DNA of 64,000 nt. Source: Halanaerobiaceae bacterium ANBcell28 (GTDB lineage Bacteria; Bacillota; Halanaerobiia; Halanaerobiales; DTU029). Shown here piece by piece: positions 27,681 to 36,909 of this stretch (position 1 is its first letter; each line of letters starts with the position of its first letter). The stretch is taken from the NCBI GenBank assembly GCA_037623315.1, contig JBBJJH010000010.1, forward strand, positions 62,001 to 126,000. Reading direction: 5' to 3'. The position numbers were made by a program, and so were the translations under genes. A model generated the notes under the pieces. The model did not search any database, was not told where the DNA came from, and saw only the letters and a list, made by a program, of their open reading frames with translations.

Positions 27681-27704
27681 GATTTAATAAATCTTATAGG
27701 CTTT
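27670..27704. terminator. Terminator of uvsE, probably shared with uraA
   Basis: Perfect 16-base inverted repeat with a three-base loop. The uvsE stop codon (27678-27680) lies inside the left arm. T-rich on both strands, suiting the convergent uraA gene as well. Confidence 0.8.
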
Positions 27705-27747
27705 ATCTTAAAATTTATAATCAAATAACTTACTAATAATAGTCATA

Positions 27748-28983
27748 CTACTCATCAGTAGTTGCAACCTCGTCCACTACTATATCATTTGCTTCTATAC
27801 TTTCGTTTATCTTAACTTTTGATTCAAAAAGTGTAAATATCAATTGTAAAGCAATACCTAATATAGCTGCTAATCCAACCCCTTCTTCAAATACTGGAAT
27901 GGGTACAGGAACAGTTCCAAGCCCAAAGACTAACATTACTGATACTATAATAATATTCTTCGGATTTGCAAAATCTACATTTTCACGAACCATACTTTTA
28001 AGTCCAATTGTAGCGATACTACCAAAAAGTAATACCATCACACCACCAATAACTGCTGTTGGAATTGAATTTAGCAATGCACTTAAAAGTCCGACAAAGC
28101 TGAATGCCAAAGCCCAGAAACCAGCGTTTCTGCTTACTTTAGGATCTTTAATATTCAATAGGTTTACAGCTGAAACACCTTCTGAGTAAGTTGTATTAGG
28201 AACTGAGCCAAAGAAAGATAGCATAGACCCAATACCATCAATAAGCATAGTCCTTTGAATACCAGGTGATTGATAATACTTTTTACCTGTTGCCTCACTT
28301 ATAGCAAAAATATCACCAAAATGCTCTACACTTACAACAAGAGCAAAAGGTATCATATAAAGAGCAGCTTGCCAATTGACCCTTGGTGCTGTAAATTCAG
28401 GTAATCTAAAAAATGACTCTCTAACAAATTCTACTTCTCCCATAAAAAAGGCAACAATAAAACCAACTCCTATAGCAATTAAAACAGAGAAAAGATTGGG
28501 AATTCCTTTTGTAAAAACCATTAAAAATATAGCAACAACTAATGTAATAGTTGCTAATATCCAGTTATCAGATGCCATCCCTAAACCAGTATCAACTAAT
28601 CTTAAACCAATTAACATAATCATTGTTCCATAAAGTACAGGTGGAAATAATTTTTTTGATATTACTTCACTACCAAAAATAGCAATGATCCTGGATAATA
28701 TAACTTGTACAAAGCCTGCCACTCCTAATGCAAAGAATACTGAAGGCATATCCCAGGTCACTTGAACATGATTAATAGCTTCTATATAAGCAAAACTAGA
28801 TCCTAAAAATATTACGGGTGCTCCAAATTTACCTCTACCTAAAAAATACATAACCAATGTTGCAATACCAGCTGTAAACATAACTATAGATGGATGAATG
28901 CCTGTTAGTATTGGTACTAAAACTGTTGCCCCAAAACAAATTGCGAATAATTCTAATCCTAAAAATGCTTTTTTGAAATTCAT
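27748..28983 (-). CDS. uraA: Uracil/xanthine permease, NCS2 family
   Basis: 411 residues, about 12-14 membrane helices from residue 10 to 390. The NCS2 signature is visible as FFGSVPNTTYSEGVSAV (about 250). The short acidic C-terminal tail is cytoplasmic. Uracil as substrate is favoured because the gene follows pyrR and its own leader contains a PyrR-type attenuator, so it is pyrimidine-regulated; xanthine permeases are normally under purine control. GAGGGGG precedes the ATG. Confidence 0.9.
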   Translation of the reverse strand: MNFKKAFLGLELFAICFGATVLVPILTGIHPSIVMFTAGIATLVMYFLGRGKFGAPVIFLGSSFAYIEAINHVQVTWDMPSVFFALGVAGFVQVILSRIIAIFGSEVISKKLFPPVLYGTMIMLIGLRLVDTGLGMASDNWILATITLVVAIFLMVFTKGIPNLFSVLIAIGVGFIVAFFMGEVEFVRESFFRLPEFTAPRVNWQAALYMIPFALVVSVEHFGDIFAISEATGKKYYQSPGIQRTMLIDGIGSMLSFFGSVPNTTYSEGVSAVNLLNIKDPKVSRNAGFWALAFSFVGLLSALLNSIPTAVIGGVMVLLFGSIATIGLKSMVRENVDFANPKNIIIVSVMLVFGLGTVPVPIPVFEEGVGLAAILGIALQLIFTLFESKVKINESIEANDIVVDEVATTDE

Positions 28984-29049
28984 TATAATTTCCCCCTCAT
29001 TTGTTAGTAATAATTTATTATGCTTTTCTTAGAAATAAGGCATAAAAAA

Positions 29050-29125
29050 ACCTTCACGCCTTACTGATATCAGGCAGAAGGTAACTATGTACCTTTTACC
29101 CTTATCAGCCTCACTGGACTAATTT
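29050..29125 (-). promoter_or_regulatory. PyrR-dependent attenuator in the uraA leader
   Basis: On the minus strand the conserved PyrR-binding segment AGTCCAGTGAGGCTGATAAG (about 29103-29121) is followed by a terminator hairpin (29050-29082, ACCTTC paired with GAAGGT) with a T run. With UMP present PyrR should bind the first element and let the terminator form. Confidence 0.85.
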
Positions 29126-29142
29126 TAAGGATAAATCTCTAT

Positions 29143-29712
<570 letters not shown>

Positions 29713-29744
29713 TCAGGCCTTTTAAATAAATTAAATGCCACAAG

Positions 29745-29830
29745 AAAACTCCTTACACTGTGAGTAAGGAGCGAGAAGATTTTTATTTTACGTCTCCCTT
29801 ACTAGCCTCACAGGACTAATTTAAAAGAAC
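29745..29830 (-). promoter_or_regulatory. PyrR-dependent attenuator in the pyrR leader
   Basis: Minus strand: PyrR-binding segment AGTCCTGTGAGGCTAGTAAG (about 29800-29819), then the terminator hairpin CTCCTTAC / GTAAGGAG (29749-29771) followed by TTTTCTT. The arrangement repeats that of the uraA leader with a different terminator sequence. Confidence 0.85.
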
Positions 29831-29845
29831 CCTTTATTTCTTTTA

Positions 29846-29875
29846 ACTATATCAGAACTTAGCTTATTGTGTCAA
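29846..29875 (-). promoter_or_regulatory. Sigma-A promoter of pyrR-uraA
   Basis: Minus strand TTGACA (29870-29875), 18-base spacer, TATAGT (29846-29851), placed just before the attenuator. Confidence 0.8.
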
Positions 29876-29947
29876 GCTGTTTTCAGAAATATTATTTATA
29901 TTTATTTAAAATAATGTACTAGCATAAGATTTCACTAGTAAATAAAG

Positions 29948-29981
29948 TAAGAAGAAGCAAATTCAATATAGCTTCTTCTTA
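29948..29981 (-). terminator. Terminator overlapping the end of rluD
   Basis: Minus-strand stem AAGAAGAAGC / GCTTCTTCTT; its 5' arm is formed by the last codons of rluD and it is followed by a T-rich stretch. Confidence 0.7.
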
Positions 29982-30889
29982 TTTATTTTATCTAAAGTTG
30001 TTTTAAAATCTTCAGGTAGTTCTGCCTTAAATTCCTTCCATTCTCCTTTTATAGGATGATTAAAACCCAAAATATGTGCATGAAGCATCTGTCTTTTTAC
30101 ATGGAAATCCTTCTTTTTTCTCTTGCCATACTTATCATCACCTAGTATGGGATGACCCATATATGATAAATGCACTCTTATTTGATGTGTTCGTCCTGTT
30201 AAAAGTTTTACCTGAAGATATGTATGAGAAGGGAAAACATCCAATACTTTAAATTCCGAAACTGCTTTTTTACTATTTTCTTTAGTTACAGCCATCTTTT
30301 TTCTTTCTTTTGGGTTTCTCCCTATAGGAGCGTTAATAATTCCTTTTTCATGGCTTAACCTTCCTTTAACAATACAATGATATATTTTTTTTGTTTCCCT
30401 ATCTTTAAATTGTTGAACCAATTGTCTATGGCTCTCATCATTTTTAGCTACTACTATAGCCCCAGAAGTATCCTTATCAAGTCGATGTACAATACCTGGT
30501 CTTTTGATACCATTAATGCCTGACAAGTCCTCTGTATAGGCTAAAAGACCATTTACTAGTGTATTGTCCCAATTACCCGGGACAGGATGAACTACTAAAT
30601 CAGGCTTTTTATTAATAACTATTATATCATTATCTTCATATATCAGGTCTAAATCCATTTCTACAGCTTTAATATCAGAATCTTTTGCTTCCGGAATTAA
30701 AATTTTTATTTCATCATCTTCTTTTACTTTATAACTAGCTTTACCTTTAGTTCCATTTATAAAAATATTTCCGTCAAGTATTAAATTTTTAATATAGGAA
30801 CGAGACATGTCTTTATTTTGCATAGCAAGAAATTTATCTAATCTTATGCCTTCTTCTGCTTCGGTTACAAAAAAAAACTTCTCATTCAT
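29963..30889 (-). CDS. RluD/RluA-family large-subunit rRNA pseudouridine synthase
   Basis: 308 residues from the ATG at 30889, which has GGTGG upstream and overlaps the lspA stop by 8 bases (30882-30889). An N-terminal S4 RNA-binding domain (about 12-75) is followed by the synthase domain with the catalytic Asp in GIVHRLDKDTSGAIVVAKND (near residue 135) and LLTGRTHQIRVHLSYMGHPILGD near 235. It isomerises uridines in 23S rRNA; which positions cannot be told. The lspA-rluD pairing is common in Firmicutes. Confidence 0.93.
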   Translation of the reverse strand: MNEKFFFVTEAEEGIRLDKFLAMQNKDMSRSYIKNLILDGNIFINGTKGKASYKVKEDDEIKILIPEAKDSDIKAVEMDLDLIYEDNDIIVINKKPDLVVHPVPGNWDNTLVNGLLAYTEDLSGINGIKRPGIVHRLDKDTSGAIVVAKNDESHRQLVQQFKDRETKKIYHCIVKGRLSHEKGIINAPIGRNPKERKKMAVTKENSKKAVSEFKVLDVFPSHTYLQVKLLTGRTHQIRVHLSYMGHPILGDDKYGKRKKKDFHVKRQMLHAHILGFNHPIKGEWKEFKAELPEDFKTTLDKINKKKLY

Positions 30890-31337
30890 CAGAATCAACC
30901 ACCTGATTATTAGCTTCTTCTTTCCATATATAATAAATTAAAACAAACATACCTACAACAATAGCAGAATCAGCTATATTAAATACTGGCCAAATACGAA
31001 AATCGAGAAAATCAATAACATATCCGTATCTTATCCTATCAATTAAATTAGCAATTGCTCCTCCTATTGTCAAAGAAATAGCTATATCAAGAAATATATT
31101 TTTTTTACTCATATTACGAAAAACTATAAGGGCAATAACTACCACAACAGTAATTACAATAAAAAAGTACCTATAACCAGCTAAAATACCAAAGGCCGCC
31201 CCAGTATTCTTCACAAATGTCAAATGAAAAATATTATTAATAATAGCTCTACTCTCTCCTAAAGAAAAACTATTTACTACCATAACTTTCGTTATTTGAT
31301 CAAAAACAATTATTATAAAAGCGATAAGATATACCAT
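30882..31337 (-). CDS. lspA: Lipoprotein signal peptidase II
   Basis: 151 residues with four membrane helices. Conserved blocks of the aspartic peptidase are present: FDQITK near residue 12, VKNTGAAFG near 48, IGGAIANLIDRIRYGYVIDF near 102 (first catalytic Asp) and FNIADSAIVVG near 128 (second catalytic Asp). It removes signal peptides of prolipoproteins after Lgt has modified the Cys; Lnt in this window would then acylate the product. Overlaps rluD, with which it forms an operon. Confidence 0.95.
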   Translation of the reverse strand: MVYLIAFIIIVFDQITKVMVVNSFSLGESRAIINNIFHLTFVKNTGAAFGILAGYRYFFIVITVVVVIALIVFRNMSKKNIFLDIAISLTIGGAIANLIDRIRYGYVIDFLDFRIWPVFNIADSAIVVGMFVLIYYIWKEEANNQVVDSDE

Positions 31338-31542
31338 TTTTTTAACCCCTAAAATATTATAGCATAAATATACATATAAAACAATATAAACATAGTGAAT
31401 TAAGACTTAAATAAAGTGAGTTCTTAGTTTTCCTAAAGGACCTAAAGGCCTAAAACGAATCCAGAAGGTTAGTGCCACTTACGGCCTAATCGAATATGGT
31501 CATACCTAAATCATCCTAGCGTTTATAATCAAAGATTTAGCT
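31338..31542. other. Gap upstream of the TnpB-like relic, possible tnpB remnant
   Basis: In the plus-strand frame of the relic's tail, codons run back past one in-frame TAA (31507-31509) through a stretch reading KGLKRIQKVSATYGLIEYGH. It may be decayed tnpB sequence but no conserved TnpB motif is recognisable. The lspA promoter probably lies near 31340-31380. Confidence 0.35.
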
Positions 31543-31688
31543 GCGCCCCAAGTTGATTCGGTAGTACTGCAACCTTAATGTCAAAATTGGTGGTGCTCTG
31601 GAGTAGCCTCAACATTGCGTTTAGAATAGAAGAGGGCAGTGATCTCCCACTTAAAGAAGTGGGAGTTTTAGTTGCAGTTAGCTCTCGG
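31543..31688 (+). repeat. IS200/IS605-like relic, copy B, with terminal hairpin
   Basis: Second copy of the 101-base repeat (also at 11847-11947, about 90% identity). Here it continues into a perfect 9-pair hairpin CTCCCACTT-AAAG-AAGTGGGAG (31644-31665) and then TTTTAGTTGCAGTTAGCTC. A terminal stem-loop just after a conserved non-coding stretch is what an IS605-type right end and omega-RNA scaffold look like. Frame APQVDSVVLQP ends at a TAA shared with copy A. No transposase is present, so this is a remnant or a non-autonomous unit. Confidence 0.6.
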
Positions 31689-31719
31689 ATAAATTTAACT
31701 ATTTTTTAAAAAAATAGGT

Positions 31720-32409
31720 CTATCTTTCGGTCTGACCTTTTATCCCTGTGAAAGTTGTACTAGTTTTTACTGCTTCTTCCAAGTTATCAACCTCGTCATT
31801 TATTATTGAATCTTCAATACCTACTGTACCAATTAATTCGTCCGTATCCACATAAGCTTCTTTTCTTGGTTTTTCACCAGTAACAGCATCATCAGAAAAA
31901 ACAGGGCCACTTGATGTACCGTATTGAGCCAGGTCCTGCCAGGTATCTTCTGCATCATATGAATTTGCTCCTGTTTCATCATTAAATCCCCGAAAAGAAG
32001 GATAAAAACTTTCTTCTTCTAAAGGTCTATCTCTTACATTTTCTTTGTCCTCTTCGATTTCTTTACAATCCTGGCAAAAACTAGTGGCAGGAACTAAGTC
32101 AAGTCGTTCTTTATTAATAGAATCACCACAGCTTTGACAAATCCCATAATCGCCAGTATCTATTTTTTCTAAAGCATCATCAACCTCTTTTAGTCGAGAA
32201 AAAATATTATCAAATAAGCCCAGATCCATTTCTCTTTCAAATGTTAAAGTACCTTCATCTCCCGGATGATTATCATAACTGGATAGCTCACCTGTAGAAT
32301 CTTTTTGGCTTAATCTCTGCTCATCTTCAAAACTTTTCATTTCTTTTTTCAATCGGTCTCTTTCTTTATTGAGAATATTTCTATAGTAATTCAATTTATT
32401 ATTTTCCAT
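31720..32409 (-). CDS. YteA-like TraR/DksA zinc-finger protein
   Basis: 229 residues from the ATG at 32409 (GGGAG eight bases upstream); a longer in-frame extension lacks such a site. A helical segment (1-85) rich in charged residues is followed by the four-cysteine zinc finger, CQSC and CQDC (about residues 94-118), of the DksA/TraR family. The acidic C-terminal half, with YPSFRGFNDETGANSYDAED, matches the YteA-type proteins of spore-forming Firmicutes. Function in sporulation is inferred from the family name only. It might act at the RNA polymerase secondary channel like DksA, but the DksA acidic tip is not evident. Confidence 0.8.
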   Translation of the reverse strand: MENNKLNYYRNILNKERDRLKKEMKSFEDEQRLSQKDSTGELSSYDNHPGDEGTLTFEREMDLGLFDNIFSRLKEVDDALEKIDTGDYGICQSCGDSINKERLDLVPATSFCQDCKEIEEDKENVRDRPLEEESFYPSFRGFNDETGANSYDAEDTWQDLAQYGTSSGPVFSDDAVTGEKPRKEAYVDTDELIGTVGIEDSIINDEVDNLEEAVKTSTTFTGIKGQTER

Positions 32410-32539
32410 GAAATTTCTCCCTACTATATTATTTTTATTATTTATTAAGTCAACGCTAGCTTGAATTATTACTGCAAAATGGCTAAGCTTATAATATAAA
32501 TATATAAATTTAGAGAAGGTATTTGGCTTTTTTATTTGT

Positions 32540-32851
32540 TTATAAATATGTCTCAACTATTTTAATAATTCTAGCTACAAATTCTGCAATTACTGGAATA
32601 TTCATTTGTGCTATATTTAAAAGTACTATTAAAAAAACAGCCCCTAATACAGTTGCCCCTATAGCAAAACCTAAGCCTCTAGCAAGGCCAGATAAAAAAT
32701 TTATAAATAGCATTCTTTTAGGAGAACGAACCAATTCAATGTATTCTGAAATTCTAATACCTTCCATTCTCTCTAATAATTCTTCTAACTTATTCATAAT
32801 TTCTTTTTTATCATTTTCCTCAATATAGTCTTTTCTTTCTCCTTTAATCAC
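32540..32851 (-). CDS. Small membrane protein, DUF5665-like
   Basis: 103 residues from the GTG at 32851, which has AGGAAGGGG upstream; an ATG at 32902 would place that site inside the gene. A charged N-terminal helical region (about 8-50, including LEELLERMEGIRISEYIELV) precedes two hydrophobic stretches, one with GLARGLGFAIGATVLGAV (about 55-85) and a second near the C-terminus. Resembles DUF5665 proteins of clostridia, function unknown. Located between divIVA and the YteA-like gene. Confidence 0.75.
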   Translation of the reverse strand: MIKGERKDYIEENDKKEIMNKLEELLERMEGIRISEYIELVRSPKRMLFINFLSGLARGLGFAIGATVLGAVFLIVLLNIAQMNIPVIAEFVARIIKIVETYL

Positions 32852-33068
32852 AATTGTCCCCTTCCTTTTTTTATTATTCCATGCTAAGAATACTTTATTC
32901 AATCAAAAAATTATAATAATTATAGATTATACAAATAGCTTTCTTACATTAGAATCCATTCATAATATATCTTGTATAGTCATCCCAATTATCAGCATGT
33001 ATAAAATCAAGCATTATAGTATTAGAAATTTTTAATATAGTTTATTATGCATAAAATCATAAATATTA

Positions 33069-33117
33069 AAAACCCAAGCAATTATTCTATATAATACAAA
33101 ATAAAAGCTTAGGTTTT
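33069..33117 (-). terminator. Terminator of the divIVA gene cluster
   Basis: Minus-strand stem AAAACCTAAGC / GCTTGGGTTTT (one G-U pair) around a 27-base loop, followed by TTAAT. It lies about 30 bases after the divIVA stop. Confidence 0.6.
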
Positions 33118-33147
33118 ATATGAAATCTGTTATATTTCTATACTAGT

Positions 33148-33648
33148 TTAATCTTCTATATCCCATTCTTCAGCAGCAACTTCATTCTGAACCTGCAATT
33201 CGTTTTCTTGCTCTTTTTCAAGCATTTCTAAATGGCTCTCCAACATTGTTTTAAACCTTATTTTAAACAATTCTCTGGCTTCTTTTATAGATTCTAGACT
33301 TTCGTATTCTTTTTTCATTTTTTCTCTAGCTTCTTCTTCAATCTTTTTCCCTTTAATTTCAGCCTTTTTAATAATAATATTAGCTTCTTGCTTTGCTTGT
33401 TTTGTGATATCTTTTGCAGTTTCTTGAACAGTTAAAAGAATATTTTCTAACTTATTTTCCATCTTTTCTTCAGAACTTATTTTTTCTTTTAAACTTTCAT
33501 TTTCATCCTGTAATTTATTTACTTCTTTCAAAAGTTTTTCATAAGCTATACCTACTTCATCAAGAAATTCATCTACTTCTGCCGTATTATACCCCCCAAT
33601 AGCTTTCTTAAATTCATGATTATAAATATCTAATGGAGATACTTTCAT
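33148..33648 (-). CDS. divIVA: DivIVA-family cell division / polarity protein
   Basis: 166 residues. The N-terminal lipid-binding domain MKVSPLDIYNHEFKKAIGGY with NTAEVDEFLDEV (1-31) is diagnostic, followed by long coiled-coil stretches (about 32-60 and 70-150) and an acidic tail. DivIVA marks negatively curved membrane at poles and septa and anchors division and sporulation factors. Last gene of the ylm cluster, in the standard position after ylmH. Confidence 0.93.
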   Translation of the reverse strand: MKVSPLDIYNHEFKKAIGGYNTAEVDEFLDEVGIAYEKLLKEVNKLQDENESLKEKISSEEKMENKLENILLTVQETAKDITKQAKQEANIIIKKAEIKGKKIEEEAREKMKKEYESLESIKEARELFKIRFKTMLESHLEMLEKEQENELQVQNEVAAEEWDIED

Positions 33649-33713
33649 TTAAAATCACCTCATTTTTTTATTTTTATTTTGTAGAATATAAATAATTTTT
33701 AAAATGAATCTCA

Positions 33714-34502
33714 TTAACTATATCGTTTTAAGAACAGTTTTATTCTTCCCCGATGAGATAAGCCATTATCTCCAACAACTTCAACCCTTCCACGTCCTCT
33801 TATTGAAATTAAATCTCCAATTTCAACATTTGCTGAAGGATTATTTTCTGTTTTCCAATTTAACTTTAATTTATCATTTTTAATATCTCTACTAATTTTA
33901 TTTCTTGAATCACCAAAGCCAGCACTGGCAACTGCATCTAGTCGCATTGAAGCAACAGTTGTTCTAATTTCCTTTGCATTATCACTAGGAATAATTATTT
34001 CATCTCGACAAATCTCAGTGATTTCAACAGGCACTTCATGTACATATTCCATTTTCATCATAATGAATTCTTTCACTTCCTCAGCAAGGACAACTTGGGC
34101 AAATTCATCACTGACTAATATATCGCCAATCATTTCTCTTTTTATGCCTAATCCCATTAAAGCACCTAAAAAGTCTCGATGGTCTACAGACTGAAATTTA
34201 AAATTACCAGAAACTTTAAGTAGATTTACAGGTGAATCTATATGTTCTGGAAACATATATTCAGGAAAAATTGTTATCCTTTTTCTTTCAGCATCTTTAT
34301 AACCCCCATCAAGTATGAATCCCACTTCATAGATTTGCTCTAATATTCCACTTGCTATTTCGCATTGATAAGGATTTAAAAAACTAGTGGATTGATTATT
34401 CTTCCTCCTGATTACCATTTCTATTTTATCAAAAATATGACCAGCTAAAATAATATCATCTTCCTGATAAAGATGTGAACTCAATTTTTCTCTATCCAAC
34501 AT
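33714..34502 (-). CDS. ylmH: YlmH-like S4-domain RNA-binding protein
   Basis: 262 residues. The N-terminal two-thirds is the YlmH-specific domain (with GGYKDAERKRITIFPEYM near residue 85) and an S4 RNA-binding domain spans about 185-245 (MRLDAVASAGFGDSRNKI, ending IRGRGRVEV). YlmH has been linked to release of stalled nascent chains from 50S subunits in Bacillus and is needed for normal division in some cocci. It sits between yggT and divIVA as in other Firmicutes. Confidence 0.92.
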   Translation of the reverse strand: MLDREKLSSHLYQEDDIILAGHIFDKIEMVIRRKNNQSTSFLNPYQCEIASGILEQIYEVGFILDGGYKDAERKRITIFPEYMFPEHIDSPVNLLKVSGNFKFQSVDHRDFLGALMGLGIKREMIGDILVSDEFAQVVLAEEVKEFIMMKMEYVHEVPVEITEICRDEIIIPSDNAKEIRTTVASMRLDAVASAGFGDSRNKISRDIKNDKLKLNWKTENNPSANVEIGDLISIRGRGRVEVVGDNGLSHRGRIKLFLKRYS

Positions 34503-34531
34503 TTATGCTTTAACACTCCTTTTATTACTTT

Positions 34532-34825
34532 TTATAGTCCTAAATCCATAGCAAGATATCTAATTAAGCTAATAAAAAAAGAATTTAATATTCTTAATGC
34601 TATCAAAGCAATAATAGGTGAGATATCTATAGCTAAATTATTCATAGGTATATACCTTCTTATTGGTGCTAATATTGGTTCAGTTAATTTATATAATAAA
34701 GTCAATAATTTTCTCCAATTAGGATCATGTACATTTGGTGCAATCCATGTAAGCACTGCCCTAATAATTATTAACCAATAAAAAATCCTAAAAGCTGTGT
34801 TAATTATATAAGATAAAAAATACAT
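34532..34825 (-). CDS. YggT-family membrane protein
   Basis: 97 residues from the ATG at 34825, seven bases after AAAGGAGG; an in-frame TTG upstream of that site is discarded. Two membrane helices (about 5-25 and 65-90) flank the conserved LTEPILAPIRRYIP motif (about 46-59). YggT/YlmG proteins are linked to division-site or membrane organisation, but no biochemical role is established. Between sepF and ylmH, four bases of spacing class from sepF in the same transcript. Confidence 0.9.
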   Translation of the reverse strand: MYFLSYIINTAFRIFYWLIIIRAVLTWIAPNVHDPNWRKLLTLLYKLTEPILAPIRRYIPMNNLAIDISPIIALIALRILNSFFISLIRYLAMDLGL

Positions 34826-34849
34826 AAAATACCTCCTTTTATCCAAGAA

Positions 34850-35248
34850 TTACTTAAGCAGTGATTTATTCTTTCTTAAACTTTGTACATCTATTTCTAC
34901 ATTTTGTGGCGCAAATACAAATATAAGATCATATATTTTTTGAACAGTACCATCAATAGCATAAACAGCTCCACTTATAAAGTCAACTAATTTTTTTGCT
35001 TTTTCTTTTTCTATATCTTGCAAATTTACAATTACTGGTTTACTTTCTTTTAGTTGATCAACTATATTCTGAACTTCTGTAAAAGATTCCGGTGAATATA
35101 CCATGATTTTAAAACCCTGTCGTTTATATATACTTATTATTCTTTTTTCGTCATCCTCATTAAGAAGCTCTTTTTCCTGATAATTTTCTTCCTGAACTTT
35201 AAAATCAAAAAAATCCAATACTTTATTCCATATAATTTTTACATCCAT
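34850..35248 (-). CDS. sepF: Cell division protein SepF
   Basis: 132 residues. A short N-terminal amphipathic membrane-binding segment (MDVKIIWNKVLDFFDF) is followed by an acidic linker and the SepF core (about 45-130) with VIVNLQDIEKEKAKKLVDFI and SGAVYAIDGTVQKI. SepF polymerises into arcs and tethers FtsZ to the membrane along with FtsA, which is also present here. Three bases after the yggS gene. Confidence 0.94.
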   Translation of the reverse strand: MDVKIIWNKVLDFFDFKVQEENYQEKELLNEDDEKRIISIYKRQGFKIMVYSPESFTEVQNIVDQLKESKPVIVNLQDIEKEKAKKLVDFISGAVYAIDGTVQKIYDLIFVFAPQNVEIDVQSLRKNKSLLK

Positions 35249-35251
35249 TAG

Positions 35252-35941
35252 CTATCCTCCTCTTTTACCAAAAAGAGCGCTACCAATTCTTACTATAGTA
35301 GAACCTTCCTCAATTGCTATTTGATAATCATTAGACATTCCCATAGATAATTCTTTTAAGTCAAAGCCTTTTGCAATCATTTTACTTCTTTTATCGTACA
35401 GGCGTCTGAATATGCTACGAAGCTCATTAGAATCGATATCATAAGGTGCTATTGTCATCATACCAACAATCCTCATATTACTTAAATTTCTACTATCACT
35501 TAAAAAATCATATACTTCTTTGATGTCAATCCCATATTTACTGGATTCATCAGCTACATTGACCTGTAATAATACATCAATTATCCGATCATTTTTAGCT
35601 GCTCTCTTGTTAATCTCTTTAGCTAAACGCCAACTATCCAATGAATGTATCAATTTTAAATTCTGTAATCTCATTAAATATTTTACTTTATTTCTTTGTA
35701 AATGTCCAATAAAATGCCAGTGTACATCAGGTATCAGTTCATTCTTTTTTAATAATTCTTGTACCCTACTTTCAGCAAATTCATTAAATCCTAAACTCTT
35801 AAAAAAATTAATCTTATCAACAGAGTGATTCTTACTTACCGGTAATAATTTAACTTCATTTTTTTCTCTTTTGGACTCATTAGCAGTATTTCCTATTTTT
35901 TCTTTCACAAAATTTAACTGTTTCAACAAATCTTCACCCAC
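35252..35941 (-). CDS. YggS/YlmE-family PLP homeostasis protein
   Basis: 229 residues, a single alanine-racemase-like TIM barrel without the second domain of true racemases. The PLP-binding Lys is expected in LLPVSKNHSVDKI (about residue 37), and VHWHFIGHLQRNKVKYL (about 73-89) is the family signature. These proteins bind PLP and affect vitamin B6 and amino acid balance; no catalytic activity is established. GTG start. In standard ylm order before sepF. Confidence 0.93.
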   Translation of the reverse strand: MGEDLLKQLNFVKEKIGNTANESKREKNEVKLLPVSKNHSVDKINFFKSLGFNEFAESRVQELLKKNELIPDVHWHFIGHLQRNKVKYLMRLQNLKLIHSLDSWRLAKEINKRAAKNDRIIDVLLQVNVADESSKYGIDIKEVYDFLSDSRNLSNMRIVGMMTIAPYDIDSNELRSIFRRLYDKRSKMIAKGFDLKELSMGMSNDYQIAIEEGSTIVRIGSALFGKRGG

Positions 35942-35947
35942 CAGTAC

Positions 35948-36877
35948 TTACACCCCTCTTCCATAATTCAACTCTTCTGGATTTACGACTATTTGATCAC
36001 CTATACGTAATCCATTTACTATTACGTTTTCTCTATTTCCATTTAATATATTAATTTCTCTAAATATATAATCACCATTTCTATATAATAATACCCCTTG
36101 GCCCTCTGGACTAATAAATATAGCCTCTCGTGGAATTATCATGCCACGATATATATTTTTAATAAATTCAACTTCTACCCATCGGGTATTAAGCCACTGA
36201 TCTATAAAATTGTCCAAACTTATTAACATTAAAGAATTTTCTTCCCCTAAATAGATATCTTTTACCCTAGCCTGTATTAAGGAATTTCTAATATCTGGGG
36301 CTTGAATAAAAACCCTTTCATTTATTCTATATCTATTTATTTCCCGGGTAGTATTTTTAATTACTATGTATAACTTATTATTACTAATTATTCTGTAAGC
36401 TACTTGTCCTTCTCGTAAATAATCACCACTAATATTCTGCGAAAAATTTCTTTGATAACTCTTAAATTCATCTATGGAAATATAATCTAAAGTATATGGA
36501 TTTAATCTTTCCAATCCATCATTAGCATAGCTTATTAATCCCGCTTGACGATTGTATATTAATTTATCATTAATTTTTAAAACTTCTTCACCATAAAAAA
36601 TTCTTTCCCCTTCCGACTTTCGTAATTGAATATACCCAGATTCATTACTATAAAAAACAGTTTCATTCCTCAATACTAATCCTTCTGTTTTAAAACCATC
36701 CACTACTTCACCATAATGAACAGTATATAATAAGACTCTATTGTTAATTAAATAAAAATAAGCTATAAAAAAGAATAATATTATAAGTAATAAAAACCAT
36801 TTTCTTTTATAATAGATTTTATTTTCTGATGAAATTTTCCTCTTTTCAGCTATATAATATACATTATTGTTTTTCAT
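35948..36877 (-). CDS. HlyD-like membrane-anchored protein of the ylm cluster
   Basis: 309 residues. Cytoplasmic N-terminus, one membrane helix (about 27-45, rich in Leu/Ile/Phe), then an extracytoplasmic region with a biotinyl-lipoyl-like hairpin (VVDGFKTEGLVLRNETVFYS, later IIPREAIFISPEGQGVLLYR), as in HlyD/RND adaptor proteins. No transporter gene is adjacent. A HlyD-like gene at this place in the ylm region occurs in other clostridial-type genomes; role in division or envelope is unproven. Seven bases before yggS. Confidence 0.75.
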   Translation of the reverse strand: MKNNNVYYIAEKRKISSENKIYYKRKWFLLLIILFFFIAYFYLINNRVLLYTVHYGEVVDGFKTEGLVLRNETVFYSNESGYIQLRKSEGERIFYGEEVLKINDKLIYNRQAGLISYANDGLERLNPYTLDYISIDEFKSYQRNFSQNISGDYLREGQVAYRIISNNKLYIVIKNTTREINRYRINERVFIQAPDIRNSLIQARVKDIYLGEENSLMLISLDNFIDQWLNTRWVEVEFIKNIYRGMIIPREAIFISPEGQGVLLYRNGDYIFREINILNGNRENVIVNGLRIGDQIVVNPEELNYGRGV

Positions 36878-36909
36878 TTAACCATCCCTCAACAGTTAAT
36901 TCAAATTGA

